Assembly (NCBI RefSeq): GCF_046630445.1
Contig: NC_092341.1
Span: 293,698,001-293,762,000, forward strand
Source: Rutidosis leptorrhynchoides
Lineage: Eukaryota > Streptophyta > Magnoliopsida > Asterales > Asteraceae
Direction: 5' to 3'
Length of the DNA: 64,000 nt
Shown: positions 1-10,294 of the stretch, one piece after another
Layout: every line of letters starts with the position of its first letter
How positions within the stretch are numbered: position 1 is the first letter of the stretch
Position numbers and translations under genes: made by a program
Notes under the pieces: generated by a model
What the model was told of the DNA's origin: nothing
Database searches by the model: none
What the model saw: the letters and a program-made list of their open reading frames with translations, nothing else

Positions 1-438
1 TTTCTCCATTTATGTTCTTTTCGAGGTAACAATAATTTCGGTATTATAACCTAGTTTTATCGTTCATAAATATGTATAAACATGATTTTGAATTCATTTA
101 GTTGAAAATTTTTCAAATTTTTACAAAATTTGGCAATTAAACTAAGTGTAAACCTGATAGAATTTATAACCCTTCCCCACACTTGAGATCTTGCAATGCC
201 CTCATTTGCATGAAATCAGAATATAATTATAAATTCATGAGGGTTATTTGTGTAGAAAAGTGATTAAAAATACCCAGTTTGTAATTACTAAGGTCGTCGA
301 ATGATAGATGGCACGCCTCATCGTTCATTCCTTTTGTTGTAATTTCACATATGTTTTGCGTCTTATCGTCAAAATTAGTAGCTTTTGCTGAACTTTAATG
401 CTAGTCTTTGAAAATGCGCTATTTTACCCTGTTTTGTA
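1..438 (-). mobile_element. Element 2, 3' non-coding part (left of E1 insertion)
   Basis: No coding frame is visible. This stretch continues element 2 across the E1 insertion: the TTGTA just before 439 is repeated just after 13546. A degenerate unit (GGTA, then ATTTCGGT, then ACCTAGT) occurs near position 25 and again near 13650 and 13810 on the other side of E1, supporting continuity. The block CCCCACACTT also occurs here (about 175) and next to the gag-protease frame (about 14110). The 3' LTR of element 2 is not in the window and should lie to the left. Confidence 0.6.
434..438. repeat. Target site duplication of E1 (left), TTGTA
   Basis: TTGTA directly precedes the TG of the 5' LTR and matches 13547-13551. 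Confidence 0.9.
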
Positions 439-3400
439 TGTAGTTACCCGAACTTTTCCATGTTTATATATATTAATTGAGATTGTTATTTACATGATTA
501 AGTGTTTCCAACATGTTAAGCAATCAAACTTGTTAAGACTTGATTAATTGAAATAGGTTTCATATAGACAATTGACCACCCAAGTTGACCGGTGATTCAC
601 GAACGTTAAAACTTGTAAAAACTATATGATGACATATATATGGATATATATATAGTTAACATCATACTATGATAAGTAAACATATCATTAAGTATATTAA
701 CAATGAACTACATATGTAAAAACAAGACTACTAACTTAATGATTTTTAAACGAGACATATATGTAACGATTATCGTTGTAAAGACATTTAATGTATATAT
801 ATATCATATTAAGAGATATTCATACATGATAATATCATGATAATATAATAATTTAAAATCTCATTTGATATTATAAACATTGGGTTAACAACATTTAACA
901 AGATCGTTAACCTAAAGGTTTCAAAACAACACTTACATGTAACGACTAACGATGACTTAACGACTCAGTTAAAATGTATATACATGTAGTGTTTTAATAT
1001 GTATTTATACACTTTTTAAAGACTTCAATACACTTATCAAAATACTTCTACTTAACAAAAATGCTTACAATTACATCCTCGTTCAGTTTCATCAACAATT
1101 CTACTCGTATGCACCCGTATTCGTACTCGTACAATACACAGCTTTTAGATGTATGTACTATTGGTATATACACTCCAATGATCAGCTCTTAGCAGCCCAT
1201 GTGAGTCACCTAACACATGTGGGAACCATCATTTGGCAACTAGCATGAAATATCTCATAAAATTACAAAAATATGAGTAATCATTCATGACTTATTTACA
1301 TGAAAACAAAATTACATATCCTTTATATCTAATCCATACACCAACGACCAAAAACACCTACAAACACTTTCATTCTTCAATTTTCTTCATCTAATTGATC
1401 TCTCTCAAGTTCTATCTTCAAGTTCTAAGTGTTCTTCATATATTCTACAAGTTCTAGTTACATAAAATCAAGAATACTTTCAAGTTTGCTAGCTCACTTC
1501 CAATCTTGTAAGGTGATCATCCAACCTCAAGAAATCTTTGTTTCTTACAGTAGGTTATCATTCTAATACAAGGTAATAATCATATTCAAACTTTGTTCAA
1601 TTTCTATAACTATAACAATCTTATTTCAAGTGATGATCTTACTTGAACTTGTTTTCGTGTCATGATTCTGCTTCAAGAACTTCGAGCCATCCAAGGATCC
1701 GTTGAAGCTAGATCCATTTTTCTCTTTTCCAGTAGGTTTATCCAAGGAACTTAAGGTAGTAATGATGTTCATAACATCAGTCGATTCATACATATAAAGC
1801 TATCTTATTCGAAGGTTTAAACTTGTAATCACTAGAACATAGTTTAGTTAATTCTAAACTTGTTCGCAAACAAAAGTTAATATTTCTCAATTTACTTTTA
1901 AAATCAACTAAACACATGTTCTATATCTATATGATATGCTAACTTAATGATTTAAAACCTGGAAACACGATAAACACCGTAAAACCGGATTTACGCCGTC
2001 GTAGTAACACCGCGGGCTGTTTTGGGTTAGTTAATTAAAAACTATGATAAACTTTGATTTAAAAGTTGTTATTCTGAGAAAATGATTTTTATTATGAACA
2101 TGAAACTATATCCAAAAATTATGGTTAAACTCAAAGTGGAAGTATGTTTTCTAAAATGGTCATCTAGACGTCGTTCTTTCGACTGAAATGACTACCTTTA
2201 CAAAAATGAATTGTAACTTATTTTTCCGACTATAAACCTATACTTTTTATGTTTAGATTCATAAAATATAGTTCAATATGAAACCATAGCAATTTGATTC
2301 ACTCAAAACGGATTTAAAATGAAGAAGTTATGGGTAAAACAAGATTGGATAATTTTTCTCATTTTAGCTACGTGAAAATTGGTAACAAATCTATTCCAAC
2401 CATAACTTAATCAACTTGTATTGTATATTATGTAATCTTGTGATACCATAGACACGTATACAATGTTTCGACCTATCATGTCGACACATCTATATATATT
2501 TCGGAACAACCATAGACACTCTATATGTGAATGTTGAAGTTAGCTATACAGGGTTGAGGTTGATTCCAAAATATATATAGTTTGAGTTGTGATCAATACT
2601 AAGATACGTATACACTGGGTCGTGGATTGATTCAAGATAATATTTATCGATTTATTTCTGTACATCTAACTGTGGACAACTAGTTGTAGGTTACTAACGA
2701 GGACAGCTGACTTAATAAACTTAAAACATCAAAATGTATTAAAAGTGTTGTAAATATATTTTGAACATACTTTGATATATATGTATATATTGTTATAGGT
2801 TCGTGAATCAACCAGTGGCCAAGTCTTACTTCCTGACGAAGTAAAAATCTGTGAAAGTGAGTTATAGTCCCACTTTTAAAATCTAATATTTTTGGGATGA
2901 GAATACATGCAGGTTTTATAAATGATTTACAAAATAGACACAAGTACGTGAAACTACATTCTATGGTTGAATTATCGAAATCGAATATGCCCCTTTTTAT
3001 TAAGTCTGGTAATCTAAGAATTAGGGAACAGACACCCTAATTGACACGAATCCTAAAGATAGATCTATTGGGCCTAACAAACCCCATCCAAAGTACTGGA
3101 TGCTTTAGTACTTCGAAATTTATATCATATCCGAAGGGTGTCCCGGAATAATGGGGATATTCTTATATATGCATCTTGTTAATGTCGGTTACCAGGTGTT
3201 CATCATATGAATGATTTTTATCTCTATGTATGGGATGTGTATTGAAATATGAAATCTTGTGGTCTATTATTATGATTTGATATATATAGGTTAAACCTAT
3301 AACTCACCAACATTTTTGTTGACGTTTTAAGCATGTTTATTCTCAGGTGATTATTAAGAGCTTCCGCTGTCGCATACTTAAATAAGGACGAGATTTGGAG

Positions 3401-3689
3401 TCCATGCTTGTATGATATTGTGTAAAAACTGCATTCAAGAAACTTATTTTGTTGTAACATATTTGTATTGTAAACCATTATGTAATGGTCGTGTGTAAAC
3501 AGGATATTTTAGATTATCATTATTTGATAATCTACGTAAAGCTTTTTAAACCTTTATTGATGAAATAAATGTTATGGTTTGTTTTAAAATGAATGCAGTC
3601 TTTGAAAAACGTCTCATATAGAGGTCAAAACCTCGCAACGAAATCAATTAATATGGAACGTTTTTAATCAATAAGAACGGGACATTTCA
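439..3689 (+). repeat. E1 5' LTR (3251 bp)
   Basis: Matches 10295-13546 almost base for base. Begins TGTAGTTACCCGAAC and ends GGGACATTTCA. A probable promoter lies near 1320-1345 (TTATATCT context), followed by a pyrimidine-rich CTTCATTCTTC stretch that resembles a transcript start and leader (inference). It holds one copy of the palindrome AACGATTATCGTT at 765-777. Small open frames inside the LTR have no recognisable product. Confidence 0.93.
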
Positions 3690-3690
3690 G

Positions 3691-3704
3691 TTGGTATCCG
3701 AGCG
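3691..3704 (+). other. E1 primer binding site (tRNA-Met type, diverged)
   Basis: TTGGTATCCGAGCG lies one base after the 5' LTR. It resembles the common plant initiator-Met primer site TGGTATCAGAGC with one or two mismatches. The same sequence follows the E3 LTR at 26883. Confidence 0.75.
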
Positions 3705-3898
3705 TTGGTCTTAGAGAACCAGAAAATTTGCATTAGTGTGTCTTATCGAGTTTGTTAGGATGCATTAGTGAGTCTGGACTTCGACCCTGTTTTCTTTAAA
3801 AATGATTGCTTAACATTTTTGTTGGAAACTATATATTATTAACATGTATATATTATGTGATATATTAATCTCTTAACATGTTTGATATTGTGTGATAG

Positions 3899-4516
3899 AT
3901 GTCTACCTTTAGTACAAATCCCATTGACTCACCTAATAATAACGAAGAGTCGAATATATATTGGACTGATTCACAAGTTCCCGAAGAGGAACCGGAAGAA
4001 GAATAAGAACCGGAAGAAGAATCAGAACCGGAAGAAGAATCAGAACCGGAAGAGGAGGAACCGGAGGAGGAAATAGAACCGGTGGGGGAAATAATAAAAT
4101 GGTTAAGTAAAAGAAAATCCTCAACCAACCGACCAAGGTTAATTATGGTCAATGGTGTTTCCGCCAAGGAAGCAAAATATTGGGAGGATTACCAATTCTC
4201 CGATGAATCGGATTCCGACGAGAATTCCGATGATGTTATAGAAATTACCCCAACTGAATTTAAAAAGGCAAAAGAAAATAATAAGGGAAAGGGCACAAAA
4301 ATAGAGAAATCTAATTCCAACCCCGATGAACTTTATATGTATCGTCAACCCCCGAAGTCCTTAAGTTGTAACAATGACCCGGGAACCTCTACACCACCAG
4401 GTTTTTCTAAACCAATGTGGAAAACGACGGCTCGTATTAGGGGAACATCATATATCCCTAGAAACTTGTCAAAACGAACCAAAACCAAAGAAGAAGAAAC
4501 GAGCGAGTCGGAATAA
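3899..4516 (+). pseudogene. E1 accessory ORF A: acidic Glu/Pro repeat protein, one in-frame stop
   Basis: The frame starts at ATG 3899 (MSTFSTNPIDSPNNN) and ends at 4516, 206 codons. A TAA at 4004-4006 (codon 36) interrupts it inside an EPEEE repeat tract. After the tract comes a Ser/Asp-rich acidic segment, then a basic tail (PGFSKPMWKT, RIRGTSYIPR). I recognise no domain. The same protein occurs in E3 (27091-27714), with a stop at a different place in the repeat, so the ancestral frame was probably open. The ATG follows a TGTGATAG that could be a splice acceptor. It could continue as a shorter protein from ATG 4145. Its place in sense between primer site and F-box suggests a non-standard retrotransposon protein; function unknown. 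Confidence 0.6.
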
Positions 4517-4653
4517 GATAGTTGTATCCATGTGGGGTAATATATGTAATATAGTGTGCTTATGCTTTATGATATATGTAAAAATTGCTTGTATTAATAA
4601 GTATTTTTTTTATGAATCTAACTCTTGTCTATTTTACAGTATAAAAACACAAA

Positions 4654-5337
4654 ATGGATAGACAACCCAATATTTTAAGAGACCTACCCGGAGACATGAT
4701 TGATGAAATCTTGTCTAGAGTCGGTCAGAATTCCTCGGCACAACTATTTAAGGCGAGATCAGTTTGTAAGACATTCGAAGAACGTTCCAAGAATGCCTTG
4801 GTTTATAAAAGGCTTTCGTTCGAAAGATGGGGGATATCACATTGGGAAATCCATAAGTTACGATGTGTTTACTTTGACGCATATATTGCTGGGAACCCAA
4901 ATGCTATTTTACGCAACGGGTTAAGAAATTATTTTGACTCAATATATCCGAATATAGGACTTCGTGATTTAGAAAAAGCGGCTAACATGCAACATAAAGA
5001 AGCATGTTATGCTTACGGGTTAGTAATGTTCGCTTCTCACCAAAGTGAGAACAAGAACATCGGGCTACAACTATTAAACAAAACGTTCCCACAAGTGACG
5101 GAGTCGGTAATTGGGGTAAGAAATGAGGTTTTTAGATTGTTACGGGACTGTTGGATATTACGTAACCCTCGTCCCTTTGACGACGTTACAACACGCTGTC
5201 TTATCAACGGCCATAACGGTTATGTTCCACAAGACCAAGGATGGGAAGTAGTCCTAGTAAAACCAGAATGCATGACTTGTTTCTGGACGTATGAATTACG
5301 TGTCTTTATTGCCTTTACTGAACGACTTGTGTACTAG
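4654..5337 (+). CDS. E1 accessory ORF B: F-box protein (At2g35280-like) inside a retrotransposon
   Basis: 227 codons, intact, ATG at 4654. Residues about 6-45 fit the F-box fold: NILRDLPGDMIDEILSRVG, then a conserved basic/aromatic helix ending near NALVYKRLSF. The F-box binds SKP1 in SCF ubiquitin ligases (family knowledge). Residues about 95-140 carry NMQHKEACYAYGLVMFAS and a following helix typical of the plant At2g35280/At1g67623-like F-box proteins, a Sel1-like segment. The C-terminus has a Cys-rich end (CMTCFWTYELRVF). It lies in sense between ORF A and gag. A CTTGTCTATTTTACAG just upstream looks like a splice acceptor and is kept in E3. The frame is open although gag-pol of the same element is broken. 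I infer host-gene capture; a chance neighbouring gene is excluded because E3 has it in the same place. Confidence 0.85.
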   Translation: MDRQPNILRDLPGDMIDEILSRVGQNSSAQLFKARSVCKTFEERSKNALVYKRLSFERWGISHWEIHKLRCVYFDAYIAGNPNAILRNGLRNYFDSIYPNIGLRDLEKAANMQHKEACYAYGLVMFASHQSENKNIGLQLLNKTFPQVTESVIGVRNEVFRLLRDCWILRNPRPFDDVTTRCLINGHNGYVPQDQGWEVVLVKPECMTCFWTYELRVFIAFTERLVY

Positions 5338-5527
5338 CTAGAATTATCTTCACAACTATCTTGTATCAAAGTTATTGTGTGCTATATTTCATGCTATATG
5401 TAAAATAAGCGTTATTGTAAGTTTGTAAAATATTGTGTAAAAGTTTGAACACGAAATATTATTATAATCAGTTTTTCATATAGAATTGTAGTAGTTGAAT
5501 TGTATATTAGCTACTAAGTATGAACTT

Positions 5528-5540
5528 AACGGGTAGGTAC
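5528..5540 (+). other. Internal copy of the 3' polypurine-tract region in E1
   Basis: AACGGGTAGGTAC here is identical to 10282-10294, which abuts the 3' LTR. It is followed by TACCCGAA, which resembles the LTR start and makes the hairpin CGGGTAGGTACTACCCG. It could be a central polypurine tract or a scar of an old LTR junction. Confidence 0.5.
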
Positions 5541-5678
5541 TACCCGAATTTAAACTTATAAAACGCTAATATGAAGAAAAAGCTTTTATAAATGAGTTCA
5601 TATAATGCTACGAAATACTATTAACTACTCTTAATATTCTGTATGATTAACTTGTTCCATTTGACTATTTTGAAGGAA

Positions 5679-8600
5679 ATGGCACCGACTACTCGACAAA
5701 CCGTGAATATGAATGAAGAGGAATTTCGTACTTTTCTAGCTTCGAACATAGCCGCAGTACAGGCTGCACTACATACCAACAATAACCTTGGATCTAGCAG
5801 TACAGGAAATCGTGTAGGATGCACCTACAAAGAATTCACTGCCTGCAAACCTTTGGAATTTGATGGAACCGAAGGACCGATCGGATTGAAACGGTGGACC
5901 GAGAAGGTCGAATCGTTGTTTGCCATAAGTAAGTGTACTGAAGAGGACAAAGTGAAGTACGCTACGCATACCTTCACAGGTTCTGCGTTAACATGGTGGA
6001 ATACCTATCTAGAGCAAGTGGGACAAGACGATGCGTACACACTACCGTGGTCAGCATTCAAGCACTTGATGAACGAGAAGTACCGTCTCAGAACCGAGGT
6101 CAATAAGCTCAAGACAGAACTTAGAGGGTTACGAACCCAAGGATTTGATATTACCACGTACGAAAGACGATTCACAGAATTGTGCCTATTGTGTCCGGGA
6201 GCATTCGAAGATGAGGAAGAGAAGATCGACGCGTTTGTGAAAGGATTACCGGAAAGAATCTAAGAAGATATAAGTTCACACGAGCCCGCCTCCATACAAC
6301 AGGCATGTAGAATGGCTCACAAACTAGTGAACCAGATTGAAGAAAGAATTAAAGAACAGACTGCTGAAGAGGCCAATGTGAAGCAAGTCAAAAGAAAGTG
6401 GGAGGAAAACGGTGATAAGAATCACCAATACAACAACAGAAATTACAACAATAATCGCAACAATTATCCCAACAATCGCAACATCAATCGCAACTACAAC
6501 AAACGGCCCAACAATAACAACAACAACAACAACAACAACAACAGCAACTACAACAATCATCCCAACAACAATAATAACCGCAACAACAATAATAATCAGA
6601 AGCAGCTATGCCAAAGGTGTGAAGAGTATCACTCGGGGTTCTGCACCAAATTTTGCAACAAGTGTAAAAGAAATGGTCATAACGCGGCGAAGTGTGAGGT
6701 TTACGGACCAGGGGTTAATAGAACGAAAGGAACAAATGGTGTCGGAACGAGTAATGGCGGAGCAAGTAGTGTCGGAGCAAGTTATGCCAATGTAGTTTGT
6801 TATAAATGTGGAAAACCGGGCCACATTATTAGAAATTTCCCGAACCAGGAGAACACGAATGGACAAGGCCGTGGAAGAGTTTTCAATATTAATGCGGAAG
6901 AGGCACAGGAAGACCCGGAGCTTGTTACGGGTACGTTTCTTATTGACAATAAATCTGCTTACGTTTTATTTGATTCGGGTGCGGATAGAAGCTATATGAG
7001 TAGAGATTTTTGTGCTAAATTAAGTTGTCCATTGACGCCTTTGGATAGTAAATTTTTACTCGAATTAGCAAATGGTAAATTAATTTCAGCAGATAATATA
7101 TGTCGGAATCGAGAAATTAAACTGGTTAGCGAAACATTTAAGATTGATTTGATACCAGTAGAGTTAGGGAGTTTTGATGTGATAATCGGTATGGACTGGT
7201 TGAAAGAAGTGAAAGCAGAGATCGTTTGTTACAAAAATGCAATTCGCATTATACGAGAAAAAGGAAAACCCTTAATGGTGTACGGAGAAAAGGGCAACAC
7301 GAAGCTACATCTTATTAGTAATTTGAAGGCACAAAAACTAATAAGAAAAGGTTGCTATGCTGTTCTAGCACACGTCAAGAAAGTACAAACTGAAGAAAAG
7401 AGCATCAATGATGTTCCCATTGCAAAAGAATTTCCCGATGTATTTCCGAAAGAATTACCGGGATTACCCCCACATCGATCCGTTGAATTTCAAATAGATC
7501 TTGTACCAGGAGCTGCACCAATAGCTCGTGCTCCTTACAGACTCGCACCCAGCGAGATGAAAGAACTACAAAGCCAATTACAAGAACTTTTAGAGCGTGG
7601 TTTCATTCGACCAAGCACATCACCATGGGGAGCTCCTGTTTTGTTTGTCAAGAAGAAAGATGGTACATTCAGGTTGTGTATCGACTACCGAGAGTTGAAC
7701 AAACTTACCATCAAGAACCGCTACCCACTACCGAGAATCGACGACTTATTTGATCAACTACAAGGCTCGTCTGTTTATTCAAAGATTGACTTACGTTCCG
7801 GGTATCATCAAATAAGGGTGAAAGAAGATGATATTCCAAAGACTGCTTTCAGAACACGTTACGGTCATTACGAGTTTATGGTCATGCCGTTTGGTTTAAC
7901 TAATGCACCAGCTGTGTTCATGGACCTTATGAACCGAGTGTGTGGACCATACCTTGACAAGTTTGTCATTGTTTTCATTGATGACATACTTATTTACTCA
8001 AAGAATGACCAAGAACACAGTGAACATTTGAGAAAGGTGTTAGAAGTATTGAGGAAGGAAGAATTGTACGCTAAGTTTTCAAAGTGTGCATTTTGGTTGG
8101 AAGAAGTTCAATTCCTCGGTCACATAGTGAACAAAGAAGGTATTAAGGTGGATCCGGCAAAGATAGAAACTGTTGAAAAGTGGGAAACCCCGAAAACTCC
8201 GAAACACATACGCCAGTTTTTAGGACTAGCTGGTTACTACAGAAGGTTCATCCAAGACTTTTCTAGAATAGCAAAACCCTTGACTGCATTAACGCATAAA
8301 GGGAAGAAATTTGAATGGAATGATGAACAAGAGAAAGCGTTTTAGTTATTGAAGAAAAAGCTAACTACGGCACCTATATTGTCATTGCCTGAAGGGAATG
8401 ATGATTTTGTGATTTATTGTGACGCATCAAAGCAAGGTCTCGGTTGTGTATTAATGCAACGAACGAAGGTGATTGCTTATGCATCTAGACAATTGAAGAT
8501 TCACGAACAAAATTATACGACGCATGATTTGGAATTAGGCGCAGTTGTTTTTGCATTAAAGACTTGGAGGCACTACTTATATGGGGTCAAAAGTTTTATA

Positions 8601-10259
8601 TATACCGACCACAAAAGTCTTCAACACATATTTAATCAGAAACAACTGAATATGAGGCAGCGTAGGTGGATTGAATTGTTGAATGATTACGACTTTGAGA
8701 TTCGTTACCACCTGGGGAAGGCAAATGTGGTAGCCGATGCCTTGAGCAGAAAGGACAGAGAACCCATTCGAGTAAAATCTATGAATATAATGATTCACAC
8801 TAACCTTACTACTCAAATAAAGGAGGCGCAACAAGGAGTTTTAAAAGAGGGAAATTTAAAGGATGAAATACCCAAAGGATCGGAGAAGCATCTTAATATT
8901 CGGGAAGACGGAACCCGGTATAGGGCTGAAAGAATTTGGGTACCAAAATTTGGAGATATGAGAGAAATGGTACTTAGAGAAGCTCATAAAACCAGATACT
9001 CAATACATCCTGGAACGGGGAAGATGTACAAGGATCTTAAGAAACATTTTTGGTGGCCAGGTATGAAAGCCGATATTGCTAAATTTGTAGGAGAATGTTT
9101 GACTTGTTCTAAGGTCAAAGCTGAACATCAGAAACCATCAGGTCTACTACAACAACCTGAAATCCCGGAATGGAAATGGGAAAACATTACCATGGATTTC
9201 ATTACTAAATTGCCAAGGACTGCAAGTGGTTATGATACTATTTGGGTAATAGTTGATCGTCTCACCAAGTCAGCACACTTCCTGCCAATAAGAGAAGATG
9301 ACAAGATGGAGAAGTTAGCACGACTGTATTTGAAGGAAGTCGTCTCCAGACATGGAATACCAATCTCTATTATCTCTGATAGGGATGGCAGATTTATTTC
9401 AAGATTCTGGCAGACATTACAGCAAGCATTGGGAACTCGTCCAGACATGAGTACTGCCTATCATTCACAAACTGATGGGCAGAGTGAAAGGATGATACAA
9501 ACGCTTGAAGACATGCTACGAGCTTGTGTTATTGATTTCGGAAACAGTTGGGATCGACATCTACCGTTAGCAGAATTTTCCTACAACAACAGCTACCATT
9601 CAAGCATTGAGATGGCGCCGTTTGAAGCACTTTATGGTAGAAAGTGCAGGTCTCCGATTTGTTCGAGTGAAGTGGGGGATAGACAGATTACGGGTCCGGA
9701 GATAATACAAGAAACTACCGAGAAAATCATCCAAATTCAACAAAGTTTGAAAACCGCCCGGAGTCGAAAAAAGAGCTACGCGGACAGTAAAAGAAAAGAT
9801 ATAGAGTTTGAAATTGGAGAAATGGTCATGCTTAAGGTTTCACCTTGGAAAGGCGTTGTTCGATTTGGTAAACGAGGGAAACTAAATCCAAGGTACATTG
9901 GACCATTCAAGATTATAGATCGTGTCGGACCAGTAGCTTACCAACTGGAGCTACCTCAACAACTCGCGACTGTACATAACACTTTCCACGTCTCAAATTT
10001 GAAGAAATGTTTTGCTAAAGTAGATCTCACTATTCCATTGGACGAAATCCAAATTAATGAAAAACTTCAATTCATTGAAGAACCCGTCGAAATAATGGAT
10101 CGTGAGGTTAAGAGACTTAAACAAAACAAGATACCGATTGTTAAGGTTCGATGGAATCCTCGTAGAGGACCCGAGTTCACCTGGGAGCGTGAAGATCAGA
10201 TTAAGAAGAAATACCCGCATTTATTTCCAGAAGATACGTCAACACCTCCAACTGCTTAA
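5679..10259 (+). pseudogene. E1 gag-pol polyprotein, single frame, two in-frame stops
   Basis: One frame of 1527 codons from ATG 5679 (MAPTTRQT) to TAA 10257. Gag: residues 1-400, with a poly-Asn tract (CAA/AAC repeats near 6514-6545) and zinc knuckles near residues 310-340 and 374; the last Cys of the second knuckle is Phe (RNFPN), whereas E3 keeps Cys. Protease: DSGAD near residue 432. Reverse transcriptase: FIDD near 766. RNase H: YCDASKQG near 913. Integrase: HHCC finger, then D-D-E core with SDRDGRF, GPF module, and a chromodomain-like end ([17 protein letters not shown]). Stops: TAA 6261-6263 and TAG 8343-8345; E3 reads CAA at both places. These breaks imply the copy needs another element in trans. 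Clade assignment (Tekay/Del-like) is by motif resemblance. Confidence 0.92.
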
Positions 10260-10281
10260 AATTTCGAGACGAAATTTATTT

Positions 10282-10294
10282 AACGGGTAGGTAC
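10282..10294 (+). other. E1 3' polypurine-tract region
   Basis: AACGGGTAGGTAC immediately precedes the TG of the 3' LTR, the place where plus-strand priming occurs in LTR elements. Not a perfect purine run. Confidence 0.55.

Noticed and set aside
2680-2943. Minus-strand 87-codon frame in E1 LTRs
   Set aside because: Repeated only as part of the LTR; no domain or upstream signals.
6324-6560. Minus-strand valine-rich frame
   Set aside because: Mirror image of the poly-Asn tract of gag.
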